Of a stretch of DNA of 51,728 nt, positions 51,691 to 51,728 are shown in pieces. The notes under the pieces were generated by a model. That model searched no databases. It saw only the letters and a list, made by a program, of their open reading frames with translations, and had not been told where the DNA came from. This DNA is from an uncultured Porphyromonadaceae bacterium (GTDB lineage: Bacteria > Bacteroidota > Bacteroidia > Bacteroidales > Muribaculaceae). Numbering within the stretch: position 1 is the stretch's first letter; each line of letters opens with the position of its first letter. The stretch spans positions 1 through 51,728 of the forward strand of contig CANOLV010000019.1 in the NCBI GenBank assembly GCA_947567425.1. Reading direction: 5' to 3'. The translations under genes and the position numbers were made by a program.

Positions 51691-51728
51691 AAAGAATAAC
51701 TCACGGTCATGAACAATCATAATCGGTC

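Noticed and set aside
51675-51728. Complete tRNA-Ser gene
   Set aside because: Only the 3' end matches; the T arm and the other arms are absent within the window.

Overview
The window looks like chromosomal DNA of an anaerobic gut Bacteroidota, most likely order Bacteroidales and possibly Muribaculaceae. The evidence is the many TAnnTTTG -7 promoter elements, the weak ribosome binding sites, the outer-membrane beta-barrel/GLPGLI/BspA-like/PepSY-like families, the lipoprotein-tagged glycan enzymes and a complete rhamnogalacturonan/rhamnose pathway. The family-level assignment is an inference. No intact RNA gene, IS element or CRISPR array was seen.

Region 1 (1-5.2 kb) is a string of small metabolic genes: a Nudix-winged-helix (NrtR-type) regulator with two palindromic operator candidates, an ADP-ribosylglycohydrolase, an HD-domain pseudogene with an internal deletion, MmcQ/YjbR and GrpB proteins, a zinc-ribbon Nudix hydrolase, a maltose-type O-acetyltransferase and a CfxA-like class A beta-lactamase.

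Region 2 (5.2-17.8 kb, minus strand) encodes cell-envelope proteins: a transglutaminase-like protein with leucine-rich repeats, an outer-membrane barrel with a lipoprotein, a DUF3943 protein, a small membrane protein, and a TonB-receptor-like/GLPGLI/beta-propeller operon, followed upstream by a Crp/Fnr regulator. Four promoters here share a bipartite element, GCGTkAAAA-N10-TCAAYnnnnRTTGA. The receptor/GLPGLI/propeller operon is bracketed by two 223-bp direct repeats (221/223 identical by eye) that also contain the 3' end of the crp gene. This is the most unusual structure in the window.

Region 3 (17.9-20.4 kb) holds a tRNA-editing protein, a rhodanese lipoprotein, a HAD phosphatase and a DMT exporter.

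Region 4 (20.5-32.6 kb, plus strand) is a nine-gene rhamnogalacturonan-I locus. A PL11 lyase, a protein with three CE12 acetylesterase domains, a GH105 hydrolase and a DUF4861 protein release sugars. RhaM, RhaB, RhaA, RhaT and RhaD import and degrade rhamnose. It ends at a terminator and contains no SusC/SusD pair and no local regulator.

Region 5 (32.6-34.85 kb) is AT-rich and probably acquired. It holds pseudogene fragments, a secreted-protein gene frameshifted at a G5 tract, and a small secreted protein behind a roughly 315-nt leader full of inverted repeats.

Region 6 (34.85-47.5 kb) contains a deoxyinosine glycosylase, a DUF3861 protein, dTDP-glucose dehydratase, a GH3/GH38/unknown-barrel glycosidase operon and clpB.

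Region 7 (47.5-51.7 kb) is a type II restriction-modification operon (C5 methylase, NgoFVII-like nuclease, Vsr), a PepSY-like protein, and a non-coding end that carries a 16-bp match to a tRNA-Ser 3' end, a possible integration scar.
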